Assembly (NCBI RefSeq): GCF_000331025.1
Contig: NC_020055.1
Location: forward strand, 1,892,370-1,956,369
Reading direction: 5' to 3'
Source of the DNA: Maridesulfovibrio hydrothermalis AM13 = DSM 14728
Lineage (GTDB): Bacteria > Desulfobacterota > Desulfovibrionia > Desulfovibrionales > Desulfovibrionaceae
Length of the DNA: 64,000 bases
Shown piece by piece: positions 25,364-34,789 of this stretch (position 1 is its first letter; every line of letters begins with the position of its first letter). A program made the translations under genes and the position numbers. The notes beneath the pieces were generated by a model. The model was given only the letters and a program-made list of their open reading frames with translations, was not told the DNA's origin and searched no databases.

Positions 25364-26353
25364 ATGTCTCAAATTGTAAGCGAAGCCCTGCTGTTACTGT
25401 CTTCGGGGCAGGATCTGAGCACCGAACAGGCGGACGCTGTTTTTGAAGAACTTTTTTCGGGCGATATGACTAATGCGCAGGCCGGAGCTTTGCTCATGGG
25501 GTTGCGCGCTAAAGGTGAAACAGCAATTGAAGTTGCTGCCGGAGTCCGTGCCGCTCTGCGTGAAGCGAAGCTGATAAAAGGCTTGAACAGCAAACGTATT
25601 GATACCTGCGGTACTGGCGGTGACGGTTCGAACAGTTTCAACTGTTCAACTGCGGTGGCTCTTTATCTGGCTGATATGGGGTACGAAGTTGTAAAACACG
25701 GTAACAGGGCAGTTTCTTCTTCCTGCGGCAGTGCTGATGTGCTGGAAGATCTTGGCATCTCGCTTGGCACAACTGCGGGAGAGGCCAAAGGTGTTCTGAC
25801 TGATGATAAGTTCGTGTTTCTTTTTGCTCCCAATTACCATCCGGCATTCGGTAAAATTGCGCCGATTCGAAAAGAACTGAGCATTCCGACTTTATTTAAT
25901 CTCATGGGGCCGCTTCTTAACCCTGCCCGCCCGACCCATCAGGTTCTAGGTGTAGGCAGACCGGAGGTTATGCGTCTCATGGCAGAAGTTCTGGCTTTGA
26001 CCGATGTGGAAAAAGCGTATGTCGTGCACGGGGCAGGGGCTTTTGACGAACTGACTCCGTTTGGCGTTAACGATGCCTTTCTGGTCGAAAACGGGAAGCT
26101 GACTGAGGTCAGGATTGACCCTGCTGATTATGGTTTTGCTGCTGCCAGCCCTGAAGATGTAGCAGTCAAAGATCGTCCTGAAGCATTGGCAGCTATCCGC
26201 AAAGTTCTTGCCGGGACGGCTCCCTCGGCCATGCTTGATATGGTTGCGCTGAACCTTGGCGCAGCGGTTTCGCTGCTTGACGGCACTTCTCTTGAAGTTG
26301 CCATGAATAAAGCCAAAGCCAAAGTCGCCAAGGGCGTTGATAAGGAATACTGA
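25364..26353 (+). CDS. trpD: Anthranilate phosphoribosyltransferase
   Basis: A 329-residue enzyme that transfers phosphoribose from PRPP to anthranilate. The PRPP site is visible as [17 protein letters not shown], with [18 protein letters not shown] and a downstream LGVGRPE. The ATG 25364 has AAAGG eight bases upstream; a GTG nine bases earlier overlaps that site and is less likely. It lies 37 bases after trpG and 3 bases before trpC. Confidence 0.95.
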   Translation: MSQIVSEALLLLSSGQDLSTEQADAVFEELFSGDMTNAQAGALLMGLRAKGETAIEVAAGVRAALREAKLIKGLNSKRIDTCGTGGDGSNSFNCSTAVALYLADMGYEVVKHGNRAVSSSCGSADVLEDLGISLGTTAGEAKGVLTDDKFVFLFAPNYHPAFGKIAPIRKELSIPTLFNLMGPLLNPARPTHQVLGVGRPEVMRLMAEVLALTDVEKAYVVHGAGAFDELTPFGVNDAFLVENGKLTEVRIDPADYGFAAASPEDVAVKDRPEALAAIRKVLAGTAPSAMLDMVALNLGAAVSLLDGTSLEVAMNKAKAKVAKGVDKEY

Positions 26354-26356
26354 GTC

Positions 26357-27136
26357 ATGCTTGAAAAATTCCGTAAATCAAAACAACCGGAAGTGGATAT
26401 GCTCCGCAAATGTGAAGCTGAAGGAACACTTCCCGCTCCATATGAAGGGCAGCGTATTTCCTTTGCTGATGCTGTTAAACGTGATGAATCAGGTATGAAG
26501 GTCATCGCTGAGTACAAGCGTGCTTCTCCGGCGAAGGGGGATATTAACCTTGGGCTGAGCGCGGCGGATGTTGCGGGGATGTATGCGAGGGGCGGTGCTT
26601 CAGCTATTTCGGTGCTTACTGAGCATAAGTATTTCAAAGGTGATTTGTCTTACCTTGAAGAAATAAAATCCTGCGGCCTGCCTATGCTGCGTAAAGATTT
26701 TCTTGTGGACCCCTTGCAGGTTGTTCAGACTTTGTCGACTCCTGCTTCAGCTCTGCTTGTTATTGTACGCATGTTCGCTGATGACGATAAACTCAAAGAG
26801 ATGATCGATAAGGCTAATGAATGCGGCCTTGATGCAGTGGTGGAAGCGTTTGACATGACGGATCTGATACGGGCTAAAAAAGCTGGTGCTGAGATTATCC
26901 AGATTAACAACCGTGACCTTGATACATTGGGTGTTGATATGAGTCGCTCTGTAGAGTTTATCAGGGAAAAGGCTGAGGGTGAAATCTGGATTTGTGCCAG
27001 CGGTATCGCTGAGCCTGAAGATTGTGCGCAGATGGCTCGGCTCGGCTATGATTGTGTACTGGTGGGCACATCCATTATGTCCAGTCCAGATCCGCAGTCT
27101 AAACTTGCTGCGCTTGTGGCCGGAGCGTCCTCGTGA
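26357..27136 (+). CDS. trpC: Indole-3-glycerol-phosphate synthase
   Basis: A 259-residue TIM-barrel enzyme that closes the indole ring. VIAEYKRASPAKGDI holds the catalytic Lys region, followed by SAISVLTEHKYFKG, LPMLRKDFLVDPLQV (second catalytic Lys) and IQINNRDLDTL. It is a stand-alone enzyme, not fused with trpF, whose gene begins at the stop codon. Start ATG 26357 uses an AGGAA site that overlaps the end of trpD. Confidence 0.96.
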   Translation: MLEKFRKSKQPEVDMLRKCEAEGTLPAPYEGQRISFADAVKRDESGMKVIAEYKRASPAKGDINLGLSAADVAGMYARGGASAISVLTEHKYFKGDLSYLEEIKSCGLPMLRKDFLVDPLQVVQTLSTPASALLVIVRMFADDDKLKEMIDKANECGLDAVVEAFDMTDLIRAKKAGAEIIQINNRDLDTLGVDMSRSVEFIREKAEGEIWICASGIAEPEDCAQMARLGYDCVLVGTSIMSSPDPQSKLAALVAGASS

Positions 27137-27771
27137 GTCTGCTGGTTAAAGTTTGCGGCATGACCCGCTTGGAAGATGCGATAGCCTGCGAAGAGCTGGG
27201 AGCTGATTTTCTGGGGTTCATTTTCCATGCTTCCAGTCCACGCAATGTTGATAAGGAATTTGCCGGTTCCTTCAAGCCTGCCAAGGCCAGAAAGGTCGGT
27301 GTTTTCGTCAGGCAGAGCGCGGCGGAAGTGCTGGAGATTGTGAAAGGCGGCCATTTTGATTTTGCGCAGCTTCACGGAGGGCAGAATGAGCAGTTCTGCA
27401 AGACTGTAGGCAGAGAGAGGGTTATCAAAGTTCTGTGGCCGCAGCGTTATGAGTCAGTTAGAGAGTTTCAGGCTGATATTGATCGTTTTGCGCCGTTTTG
27501 CGCTTACATGCTTTTTGATGCCGGAAATAGCGGAGGAGGGCATGGAAAATCGCTGGCCTTTGATATCTTTAAAGATGTTACCATACCGTTGCCGTGGCTG
27601 CTTGCCGGAGGGCTTTGCGCAGAGAATTTAACTAAGGCTGTTGATATGGCAAAGCCGTACGGGGTTGACCTCAACTCCGGCGTGGAATCGGCTCCCGGTA
27701 TTAAAGATAAAAATAAATTGAGTGCTGCATTTGAATGCATCCGCTCAGATAAGATGAGGAAAGAGTCATGA
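27133..27771 (+). CDS. trpF: Phosphoribosylanthranilate isomerase
   Basis: A 212-residue TIM-barrel enzyme. The general-base Cys lies in LVKVCGMTRLEDA and the downstream Asp in YMLFDAGNSGGGHGKS; the C-terminal LAGGLCAENL and VDLNSGVESAPG follow the family pattern. It begins with GTG 27133, overlapping the trpC stop codon by four bases, and its own stop overlaps the trpB ATG in the same way. These overlaps indicate coupled translation of trpC, trpF and trpB. Confidence 0.94.
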   Translation: MSLLVKVCGMTRLEDAIACEELGADFLGFIFHASSPRNVDKEFAGSFKPAKARKVGVFVRQSAAEVLEIVKGGHFDFAQLHGGQNEQFCKTVGRERVIKVLWPQRYESVREFQADIDRFAPFCAYMLFDAGNSGGGHGKSLAFDIFKDVTIPLPWLLAGGLCAENLTKAVDMAKPYGVDLNSGVESAPGIKDKNKLSAAFECIRSDKMRKES

Positions 27772-28946
27772 AAAAAGGATATTTTGGAGATTTTGGTGGA
27801 CAATTTGTTCCTGAACTGCTCATGCCGCCCTTGCTTGAACTTGAAGAGGCTGTGGAAAAAATAGTTCACTCAGATGAGTTTCAGCAGGAATTCACCCGTC
27901 TGCTTACCGACTTTGTGGGCCGCCCCACTGCATTGACTCATTGCGCGAATATTTCCCGCGAGCTGGGATTCAATCTTTGGCTTAAGCGTGAAGACCTTGC
28001 GCATACCGGAGCGCACAAGGTTAACAATACCGTAGGTCAGGCTCTGCTTACTAAAATGATGGGCAAGCCCAGAATGCTGGCTGAAACCGGAGCCGGGCAG
28101 CACGGTGTTGCTACCGCAACAGCTGCGGCGTTGCTTGATCTTGAATGTGAAATTTATATGGGTGCTATTGATGTAAAGCGTCAGTCCCATAACGTACGCC
28201 GTATGGAACTGCTCGGGGCCAGATGTATTCCTGTTGAGTCCGGTACTCAGACTCTTAAAGATGCGATCAATGCGGCAATGCGGGTCTGGATTGCTAATCA
28301 GCAGACTACCCATTATTGCTTTGGCACTGCAGCGGGGGCGCATCCGTTTCCGCTTCTGGTCCGTGAATTTCAGTCTGTAATCGGGCGTGAAGCCAAAGCT
28401 CAGTTCAAGGAGAAAACGGGAGAGATGCCATATATGGTAGTTGCCTGCGTCGGCGGCGGATCAAATGCTATAGGCATGTTCCATGAGTTTGTCGAAGAAG
28501 AGTCCGTCAAAATAGTCGGCGTTGAAGCTGCCGGAACAGGTGAACCGGGCTGTACTAACTCCGCGCCGATCAATCTCGGAACTCCCGGAGTGCTGCATGG
28601 TATGAATACTTTGCTGCTCCAGACTGAGGAGGGACAGATCATGCCTTCCCATTCAATTGCTCCCGGGCTTGATTATCCCGGCGTTGGCCCTGAACATGTG
28701 CATCTGCACGATATCGGACGTGCGCAATACGGAACTGTCAACGATCATCAGGCCTTGAATGCCTTTCAGATGCTTTGCCGTAAGGAGGGAATTTTGCCTG
28801 CTCTTGAAAGTTCCCATGCTGTTGCATGGGTGCTGGAGAATAGAAAATCCATCCCCAAAGATGCCAATGTCATAGTTAATTTATCCGGTCGCGGTGACAA
28901 GGATATGGGTATTCTTGAAGAGTACCTGAATAAGCACGGAAAATAG
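27768..28946 (+). CDS. trpB: Tryptophan synthase beta chain
   Basis: A 392-residue pyridoxal-phosphate enzyme of the TrpB1 type that joins indole with serine. The PLP Lys is in REDLAHTGAHKVNNTVGQ, the phosphate-binding loop is VGGGSNAIGMFHEF, and AETGAGQHGVATATA is the conserved substrate-carboxylate region. The length and the N-terminal FGDFGGQFVPELL are standard for the form that complexes with TrpA, whose gene follows after 12 bases. Start ATG 27768 overlaps the trpF stop. Confidence 0.97.
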   Translation: MKKGYFGDFGGQFVPELLMPPLLELEEAVEKIVHSDEFQQEFTRLLTDFVGRPTALTHCANISRELGFNLWLKREDLAHTGAHKVNNTVGQALLTKMMGKPRMLAETGAGQHGVATATAAALLDLECEIYMGAIDVKRQSHNVRRMELLGARCIPVESGTQTLKDAINAAMRVWIANQQTTHYCFGTAAGAHPFPLLVREFQSVIGREAKAQFKEKTGEMPYMVVACVGGGSNAIGMFHEFVEEESVKIVGVEAAGTGEPGCTNSAPINLGTPGVLHGMNTLLLQTEEGQIMPSHSIAPGLDYPGVGPEHVHLHDIGRAQYGTVNDHQALNAFQMLCRKEGILPALESSHAVAWVLENRKSIPKDANVIVNLSGRGDKDMGILEEYLNKHGK

Positions 28947-28958
28947 TGGAGCTATATA

Positions 28959-29726
28959 ATGAGTATTACCAAACTTGCAGATAAAATTAATGAGGCAAAA
29001 GCACAGGGACGCACAGCACTGATCCCGTTTCTGCCCGGTGGATATCCAAGTCGCGACCAGTTCTGGAAGGAGATTATTGAGCTGGACGAAAACGGGGCGG
29101 ATATAATCGAAATAGGCATGCCTTTTTCCGATCCCGTGGCCGATGGGCCGGTGGTCGAAGCCGCGTCACTCAAGTGCCTTGATGACGGTATTGGCCTTAA
29201 ATGGATTCTGGCAGGGCTTTTAGAGAACCGCGCTGGAATCAATGCCGGAATAGTGCTTATGGGGTATTTCAATCCGGTATTGCAGTTCGGTTTGGAAAAA
29301 TTTGCAAAGGAAGCTCACGCAGCCGGAGTTAACGGCTTGATTATTGCCGATCTGCCGTTTGAAGAAGGTGTGGAATTCCGCGGTATTTTAGCAAAGTATG
29401 ACATTGCACTTATTCCATTGGTCGGGTTGAATACCAGTCCTGAACGCATGGCACTGTATGCTGAAGGCGGTAACGGGTTCTGCTACTATGTATCAGTGCT
29501 CGGAACCACCGGTGACCGTGACAGTCTGCCCGGGGAGATCAAGGCCGGACTGGCACAGGCGCAGGATGTTTTTGATATTCCCGTAGCACTCGGTTTTGGG
29601 CTAAAGCACCCGTCACAGCTTGAAGCACTGGACGGTCTGGTAGACGCAGCTGTATTCGGATCTGCGCTTATCCGTCATATTGATGCGGGGAAAAGCAGCG
29701 CGGAATTTATGAAAATCTGGAAATAA
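28959..29726 (+). CDS. trpA: Tryptophan synthase alpha chain
   Basis: A 255-residue TIM-barrel subunit that releases indole from indole-3-glycerol phosphate to the beta chain. The catalytic Glu and Asp are seen in ADIIEIGMPFSDPVADGPV, and GFCYYVSVLGTTGDRD and VALGFGLKHPSQ are conserved. Start ATG 28959 follows TGGAG. It is the last gene of the aromatic cluster; a small CCC-TGC-GGGG hairpin with TTTTT and a long perfect palindrome come directly after. Confidence 0.96.
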   Translation: MSITKLADKINEAKAQGRTALIPFLPGGYPSRDQFWKEIIELDENGADIIEIGMPFSDPVADGPVVEAASLKCLDDGIGLKWILAGLLENRAGINAGIVLMGYFNPVLQFGLEKFAKEAHAAGVNGLIIADLPFEEGVEFRGILAKYDIALIPLVGLNTSPERMALYAEGGNGFCYYVSVLGTTGDRDSLPGEIKAGLAQAQDVFDIPVALGFGLKHPSQLEALDGLVDAAVFGSALIRHIDAGKSSAEFMKIWK

Positions 29727-29750
29727 AGCCCTGCGGGGTTTTTGCCTCAG

Positions 29751-29798
29751 GCGGTCATTGAAGGAAAACTTTTGCAAAAGTTTTCCTTCAATGACCGC
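29751..29798. repeat. 48-bp perfect palindrome between convergent genes
   Basis: The left arm (29751-29773) and right arm (29776-29798) are exact reverse complements around a central GC, with no mismatch over 48 bases. It sits between the convergent ends of trpA and the sensor kinase gene, with moderately T-rich flanks, so it can act as a bidirectional terminator. It is much longer than the other terminators in the window. Confidence 0.9.
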
Positions 29799-29840
29799 TA
29801 TGCTTTTTAAAGTTATAAACTTATTTTATTACGTGTTAAG

Positions 29841-31223
29841 TTATGCGGAAATAAGGGGCAGCTCCACCACAATCCGAAATCCTTCTTCACTGTTTTCCGC
29901 TTTCAGCAGTCCGCCATGAATTTGTGCTATTTTTTGCGCCGCCGCCAGTCCAAGGCCTGACCCGGGGATTTCATGTCCTTTCAGCCTGTGGAAAGGGTTG
30001 AATATTTCTTCAAGTCCATCTTCGGGGAGCGGGGCGTGGCTGTTGGTGACTTCTATTTTGGCTGTTTTTTTATCAGATGATAATTTTACTGATATTTTGC
30101 CGTGTTGTTCTGTGTATTTGAATGCATTCCCCAGAATGTTATCCAGTATGATTTTAATACCGTTGCGGTTGCAACCGGATAATCTCAGCTCTTCAAGGTC
30201 AGTACTTACGGTCATTTTATTGTGACTGGCGATGTGTTCATATTGAGCTAAAAGGTCAGAAATAAGTCCTTTAAGGTCAGCGGTTTCGGTTAATGCGGGG
30301 TTTTTCTGCATATCCAGCTTGGAGAACTCGATTATTTTGCCGATCAGTTCATCCATGTGAGTAATTTCGGCCTGCATGCCGATTATGAAAGTGTCACATC
30401 CTTTAGTGTTGCCGCTTTCAATTTTTTCTTTGACCATTTCAAGTGAAATCCGCATACGAGTCAGCGGGCTGCGCAGTTCGTGCGATACATTTGCGGTCAG
30501 TTCTCGGCTGCTTTTGATGATCTTTTCGAGACTTTCCGCCATATGATTGAATGTTTTACCCAGCTTGGCAATTTCGTCTTTTCCTTTGATTTCAACACGC
30601 TGTTTGAGGTCGCCCTGTCCCATTTTTGATGCCGAGTCGGTCAGTTTATTGATGGGTTTAATCATACGCCGTGCGACCGGAATCAAGAATATCGCCGCAA
30701 GTATGGTAAGCAGGGCCTGTGCTCTGAGGAACCAGATCTCTTCATTAAATTTGGGGAATGTGAGGAACAGGTGATAGGTAAACGGGTAACCTTTGGGAAG
30801 GTCGGCAGTGTATACGCCATATACGCTTTTAAGACTTCCGTGCTTTTTTTTATAAACGTATGCTCCCTCATGGGACTTTGCAGCTTCTCCTGCTACATAC
30901 TCTTTCATGTCAGGAACTTGGATGCTTGACGAAGCAACCACTTCACCATACGGACCGGTTATCCAGACTTCAGCCTGCAACGACTTTGCAAGCGTTTTCA
31001 GCAGTGGAGTCAGAACTTTTTTTTCGTGCTCTGCGGAAATATGAGTGGAGCCAAGCTCCAGTTCTGCAAGGTTTTTTACGGTCATTATTTGCCTTTCCAT
31101 ATGATTGACACGGGGGCTTTGCGCCCAGAGTGATTTTATCACTCCTATTACAATCAGTTCAGAAACGACCAGCACCAGCATGAACGCCAGAAATATTTTC
31201 AGATATATGCGGCTTATTTTCAT
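29841..31223 (-). CDS. Sensor histidine kinase
   Basis: A 460-residue inner-membrane kinase. Helices at about 8-30 and 168-186 enclose a periplasmic sensor of some 135 residues. HAMP (about 186-240), HisKA with the phospho-acceptor His 248 in NVSHELRSPLTR, and HATPase_c with DNILGNAFKYTE and GSGLGLAAAQKIAQ follow. The architecture is CpxA/BaeS-like. The start overlaps the end of the response regulator gene by four bases, so the pair is cotranscribed and the two proteins are partners. The divergent RND efflux operon is the probable target, which suggests that an envelope or toxicant signal is sensed. Confidence 0.92.
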   Translation of the reverse strand: MKISRIYLKIFLAFMLVLVVSELIVIGVIKSLWAQSPRVNHMERQIMTVKNLAELELGSTHISAEHEKKVLTPLLKTLAKSLQAEVWITGPYGEVVASSSIQVPDMKEYVAGEAAKSHEGAYVYKKKHGSLKSVYGVYTADLPKGYPFTYHLFLTFPKFNEEIWFLRAQALLTILAAIFLIPVARRMIKPINKLTDSASKMGQGDLKQRVEIKGKDEIAKLGKTFNHMAESLEKIIKSSRELTANVSHELRSPLTRMRISLEMVKEKIESGNTKGCDTFIIGMQAEITHMDELIGKIIEFSKLDMQKNPALTETADLKGLISDLLAQYEHIASHNKMTVSTDLEELRLSGCNRNGIKIILDNILGNAFKYTEQHGKISVKLSSDKKTAKIEVTNSHAPLPEDGLEEIFNPFHRLKGHEIPGSGLGLAAAQKIAQIHGGLLKAENSEEGFRIVVELPLISA

Positions 31224-31924
31224 ACTTCGCCTACAAACATATAGCCGGTTCCCCAGACAGTTTTTATGCGTGATTCGTGAGCTGGGTAGGGCTTTAAAAT
31301 GGCACGTAATTTACTGATGTGTACATCGATGCTGCGGTCAAAGGCGTTGAAATCTTTGCCCCAGACCGAAGTCATGAGGTCGTCACGGGTGAGCGGTTTG
31401 CCCGGGTTTTCCATCAATGCTTTGAGGAGTCTGAATTCAGTAGAAGACAGTTCGAGGGATTTACCTTCAATTTCAAGTTTTTGATGGGCTATGTGCAGGA
31501 CTATTCCGGCTATTTTAATTTGTCCTGAATTATTCTCGCCGGCAGCTCCGTTATCATGCGCTCTGCGGAGTACCGCCTTGATTCTGGCCAGCAGTTCGCG
31601 GGGGTTGAACGGTTTTGAGATATAGTCATCTGCTCCCAGTTCCAGGCCAACGATGCGGTCCGTGTCTTCACCTTTGGCCGTGAGCATGATTACCGGAATA
31701 TTGGAATGCGGGCGCAGGCCGCGCAGCACTTCAAGCCCGTCTTTTCCGGGCATCATAATGTCGAGTATGATGATCGCCGGAGGTTCAGTTCTGATTGTCT
31801 CAAGTATTTTTTCGCCCGAGGGCAGGGTGTTGACTGTATATCCATAACCTTCAAGATATTGCGTAAGCAGATCCCGCAGTTTGGAGTCATCGTCCACGAT
31901 CAGTATTGGGTGTTGCTGTTCCAT
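31220..31924 (-). CDS. OmpR-family response regulator
   Basis: A 234-residue regulator. The receiver domain has the acidic pocket DDD at 11-13, phospho-acceptor Asp 55 in IIILDIMMPG and the conserved Lys in DDYISKPF. A C-terminal winged helix (LSSTEFRLLKALMENPGKPLTRDDLMTSVWG, DVHISKLRAIL) binds DNA. It is the first gene of the two-gene unit and diverges from the RND operon. A palindrome in the shared upstream region is a candidate binding site. Confidence 0.94.
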   Translation of the reverse strand: MEQQHPILIVDDDSKLRDLLTQYLEGYGYTVNTLPSGEKILETIRTEPPAIIILDIMMPGKDGLEVLRGLRPHSNIPVIMLTAKGEDTDRIVGLELGADDYISKPFNPRELLARIKAVLRRAHDNGAAGENNSGQIKIAGIVLHIAHQKLEIEGKSLELSSTEFRLLKALMENPGKPLTRDDLMTSVWGKDFNAFDRSIDVHISKLRAILKPYPAHESRIKTVWGTGYMFVGEV

Positions 31925-31961
31925 TTGTTCAGATTACCTATGCCGGGCAGTTCATGAAAGA

Positions 31962-31980
31962 GTAAAAAAGGTGTTTTTAC
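31962..31980. promoter_or_regulatory. Candidate response-regulator operator in the divergent promoter region
   Basis: GTAAAAA-AGGTG-TTTTTAC is a perfect 7-bp inverted repeat lying 38 bases before the regulator gene and about 90 bases before the efflux operon. An overlapping AAAAAGGTGTT / AACACTTTTT repeat follows. OmpR-family proteins usually bind direct repeats, so this could also serve another regulator. Confidence 0.45.
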
Positions 31981-32071
31981 ATTTGTTAACACTTTTTAGC
32001 ATGAATCTAGTACTCTTAATCCTCTTTGCTGGTATTAGATATGAAAATGGAATGCAATGGAGATTTTATTT

Positions 32072-33559
32072 ATGCCGTCTTATAAATTAAAATTTGTGAC
32101 TGTCTGTATGCTGTCAATATTTAGTCTTTCGGCCTGCTCCCCTTTTAAACCTGATCCCAGAGATGCCATGACGCTTGGTGTGCCTATGCAGTATAAATTG
32201 TATTCATCCGAGCCGCGCGAACTGGGCAGATGGTGGGAAAAATTTGCTGACGAGAGCCTTAATAAGCTTGTTGAAGAGGCTGTAATTGCAGATTTTGACG
32301 TGCGTATCGCCTGGGCCAAGCTGCGTCAGCTTCGGGCAACGGCAGTTAAATCACGTGCCGACCTTTATCCTAAGCTTGACGGCAAAGCTTCATATAATAA
32401 TGCCCGTTCCGGTAATGATGGAACAGAGGGAACCAAAGGCTCGACTGCAACTGATACGCATAAGCTTGGCCTTGCTGCATCTTACGAACTAGATCTCTGG
32501 GGTAAAATTGAAGCAAAATCTGCTTCCGGCGAACTTAATTTTCTTGTTTCCCGTGAGGATGTAAATACCGCGGCAATGAGCGTTGCTGCCGAAGTTGTAA
32601 ACCGCTGGCTGGAGATTCAGATGCAGCGGAAGAAAAAAGAAATTTATAAAAAACAGCTGGAAACAAACGAAACCTACCTTGAGCTTATAGAGCTGCGTTT
32701 TCGCAACTCACTTGCAACGGCTCTTGATGTTTATCAGCAGCGCGAGACTGTTGCGCGAACCAAGGCCCTTATTCCTCCGGTTGAAGCCCGTGAACTTATT
32801 TTACTTCATGAACTGGCCCTCCTGCTTGGTAAACCTGCTGGAAGCATTTATGTGCGGACAGCTGATTTTCCGGATCTACCGGTAATGCCCGGACTTGGAA
32901 TTCCTCTTGATTTGCTTGCAAACAGACCTGATGTGCGTGCGGCCGGACTGAAATTACAATCCGCTGACTGGGCCGTTACAGCGGCGCGTGCGGATCGTCT
33001 TCCTACAGTAAGTCTTTCAGCAGAGGCGGCTTTGAGCAGTGCTCAGCTTGCAAATATTTTTTCCGGCTGGATGACTTCACTTGCGGCTTCTGTCGTGGGT
33101 CCTATTTTTGATGGATATTCTCGTAAGGCAGAAGTTGAGCGGACCAGAGCTGTTGTTGATGAAAGGCTGCTTAATTATAAAGAGGCCGTTTATAAGGCTT
33201 TTAAAGAAGTGCAGGACTCGCTGGTGCAGGAAAAGTGGCAGCATGAATATATCCGCGCCCGTAAAAACCAGCTTGCTGCGGCAAGGACAAATCTGGAAGA
33301 AGCAGCCTCCCGTTATTTGCAGGGCCTTGAAGATTATCTTCCTGTTTTGAATGCTTTGGTAAGTGTTCAGAATCTGGAAATTAACATTGCAGAAGATGAA
33401 GCGGATCTGCTTACTTATCGCGTATCTCTGTACCGGGCGCTGGGCGGGACATGGACAGATTCTATAACTTCTCCTGATGAGCTTAAGCCGGAAAGTGATG
33501 ATCAGGATGCCGTGGCTGCGGCGGAAAAACTCGAAAAAGAAACCGTTTCTGCGCAATAA
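32072..33559 (+). CDS. Outer-membrane efflux lipoprotein (TolC/NodT family)
   Basis: A 495-residue outer-membrane factor. The signal sequence ends in a lipobox LSAC (VCMLSIFSLSACSP), so the mature protein is probably lipidated. The rest has the long alternating helices of TolC-type channels and family motifs such as WWEKFADESLNKLVEEA, NRWLEIQ, LALLLGKPAG and IPLDLLANRPDVRAA. ATG 32072 is chosen because GGAG lies nine bases upstream; an ATG 15 bases earlier overlaps that site. It is the first gene of a tripartite RND operon and would form its outer-membrane exit duct. Confidence 0.92.
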   Translation: MPSYKLKFVTVCMLSIFSLSACSPFKPDPRDAMTLGVPMQYKLYSSEPRELGRWWEKFADESLNKLVEEAVIADFDVRIAWAKLRQLRATAVKSRADLYPKLDGKASYNNARSGNDGTEGTKGSTATDTHKLGLAASYELDLWGKIEAKSASGELNFLVSREDVNTAAMSVAAEVVNRWLEIQMQRKKKEIYKKQLETNETYLELIELRFRNSLATALDVYQQRETVARTKALIPPVEARELILLHELALLLGKPAGSIYVRTADFPDLPVMPGLGIPLDLLANRPDVRAAGLKLQSADWAVTAARADRLPTVSLSAEAALSSAQLANIFSGWMTSLAASVVGPIFDGYSRKAEVERTRAVVDERLLNYKEAVYKAFKEVQDSLVQEKWQHEYIRARKNQLAAARTNLEEAASRYLQGLEDYLPVLNALVSVQNLEINIAEDEADLLTYRVSLYRALGGTWTDSITSPDELKPESDDQDAVAAAEKLEKETVSAQ

Positions 33560-33571
33560 GGAATTTATAAT

Positions 33572-34789
33572 ATGACCAGAAAAATTATGTACTACGTCAA
33601 GCAGATAGGCCTTAAAGGTATTGTTCCGCTATTGATTCTTGTTCTGGCTGGATTCGGAGCTAAGGCTATTATCAAGACCAAGCCTGTTGCCCGTAAAAAG
33701 GCTCCGGTTGCTTCGTCTCCGCTGGTAAATGTGGACGTGCTTAAATCTGAAAACTTCCAGATCTGGACTCCGGTTATGGGAACAGTTGAAGCGGCTAAGA
33801 AGATTACCCTTGAGCCGCAGGTCGCAGGCAGGGTTATATCTGTAAGTGAATCATTTATTCCCGGTGGATATTTCGAAAAAGGGGCAGAAATTCTGCGCAT
33901 AGATCCTCTTGATTATGAGCTTGCAGTCAAGCAGCAGGAAGCTCTGGTTATTGAGGCTGAATACAGCCTGAAGGTTGAAAAAGGGCACCAGCGGGTTGCC
34001 GGTCGTGAGTGGAAACTTCTTAAAAAATCTTCTGGCGGCACAGCTCAGGAGGCGGAACTTGCTCTGCGTAAACCGCACCTGCTGAAGGCTCAGGCGGTTG
34101 TTGCATCTTCTAAGGCAAAGCTGAAACAAGCCCGTATTGATCTTTCACGCACCCGGGTGCGCACTCCTTTTGCCTGTATGGTAGGCAGCAAGGATGCTGA
34201 TGTCGGAGCGCATTTAAGTTTGAATGAACCAATCGCCACTCTGGTGGGGACTGATGAATTCTGGGTTATGGTTTCCGTGCCGGTTGACCGCCTTGATCGT
34301 ATAACGATTCCTTCCGCAAGTAATAATTTTAGAGGATCAAAGGCCCGCATTGTAATGGGGGCCGGAAAGAATTCTGTTGAACGATTCGGTGAGGTTTTGC
34401 GCCTTTTACCTTCACTTGAGTCGCAGGGACGCATGGCCAGAGTGATTATTTCAGTGAAAGATCCCCTGAACCTTAAGGGTGGCAAGTCACGTCCGCTGCT
34501 GCTGGGCAGTTATGTGAATGTGTATATTGATTCGGGAAAACTAGAAAACGTCATTGCCATTCCACGCACTGCTTTTCGCGATAATAATACTCTCTGGATA
34601 ATGAAAGAGGGTGGAGTGATGGATATCCGGCAGGTTGATCCGCTCTGGCGTGATCAGGATTATATCTATCTTGATGAGGGGGTTTCTGCCGGTGAAAAAC
34701 TTATCACCACAGATATTTCCACTCCGCTGCAAGGCATGAATTTACGCGAGAACATTTCTGTAGGAAAAAAGGTGGGCAGAAATGGCTGA
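33572..34789 (+). CDS. RND efflux periplasmic adaptor subunit
   Basis: A 405-residue membrane fusion protein. A single N-terminal membrane anchor (GIVPLLILVLAGFGAKAII) is followed by a barrel-sandwich (VMGTVEAAKKITLEPQVAGRV), an alpha-hairpin, and beta-barrel regions (RTRVRTPFACMVGSKDADVGAHL). It connects the inner-membrane pump to the outer-membrane channel. The start ATG 33572 lies 12 bases after the TolC-like gene and the end overlaps the pump gene by eight bases. Confidence 0.93.
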   Translation: MTRKIMYYVKQIGLKGIVPLLILVLAGFGAKAIIKTKPVARKKAPVASSPLVNVDVLKSENFQIWTPVMGTVEAAKKITLEPQVAGRVISVSESFIPGGYFEKGAEILRIDPLDYELAVKQQEALVIEAEYSLKVEKGHQRVAGREWKLLKKSSGGTAQEAELALRKPHLLKAQAVVASSKAKLKQARIDLSRTRVRTPFACMVGSKDADVGAHLSLNEPIATLVGTDEFWVMVSVPVDRLDRITIPSASNNFRGSKARIVMGAGKNSVERFGEVLRLLPSLESQGRMARVIISVKDPLNLKGGKSRPLLLGSYVNVYIDSGKLENVIAIPRTAFRDNNTLWIMKEGGVMDIRQVDPLWRDQDYIYLDEGVSAGEKLITTDISTPLQGMNLRENISVGKKVGRNG

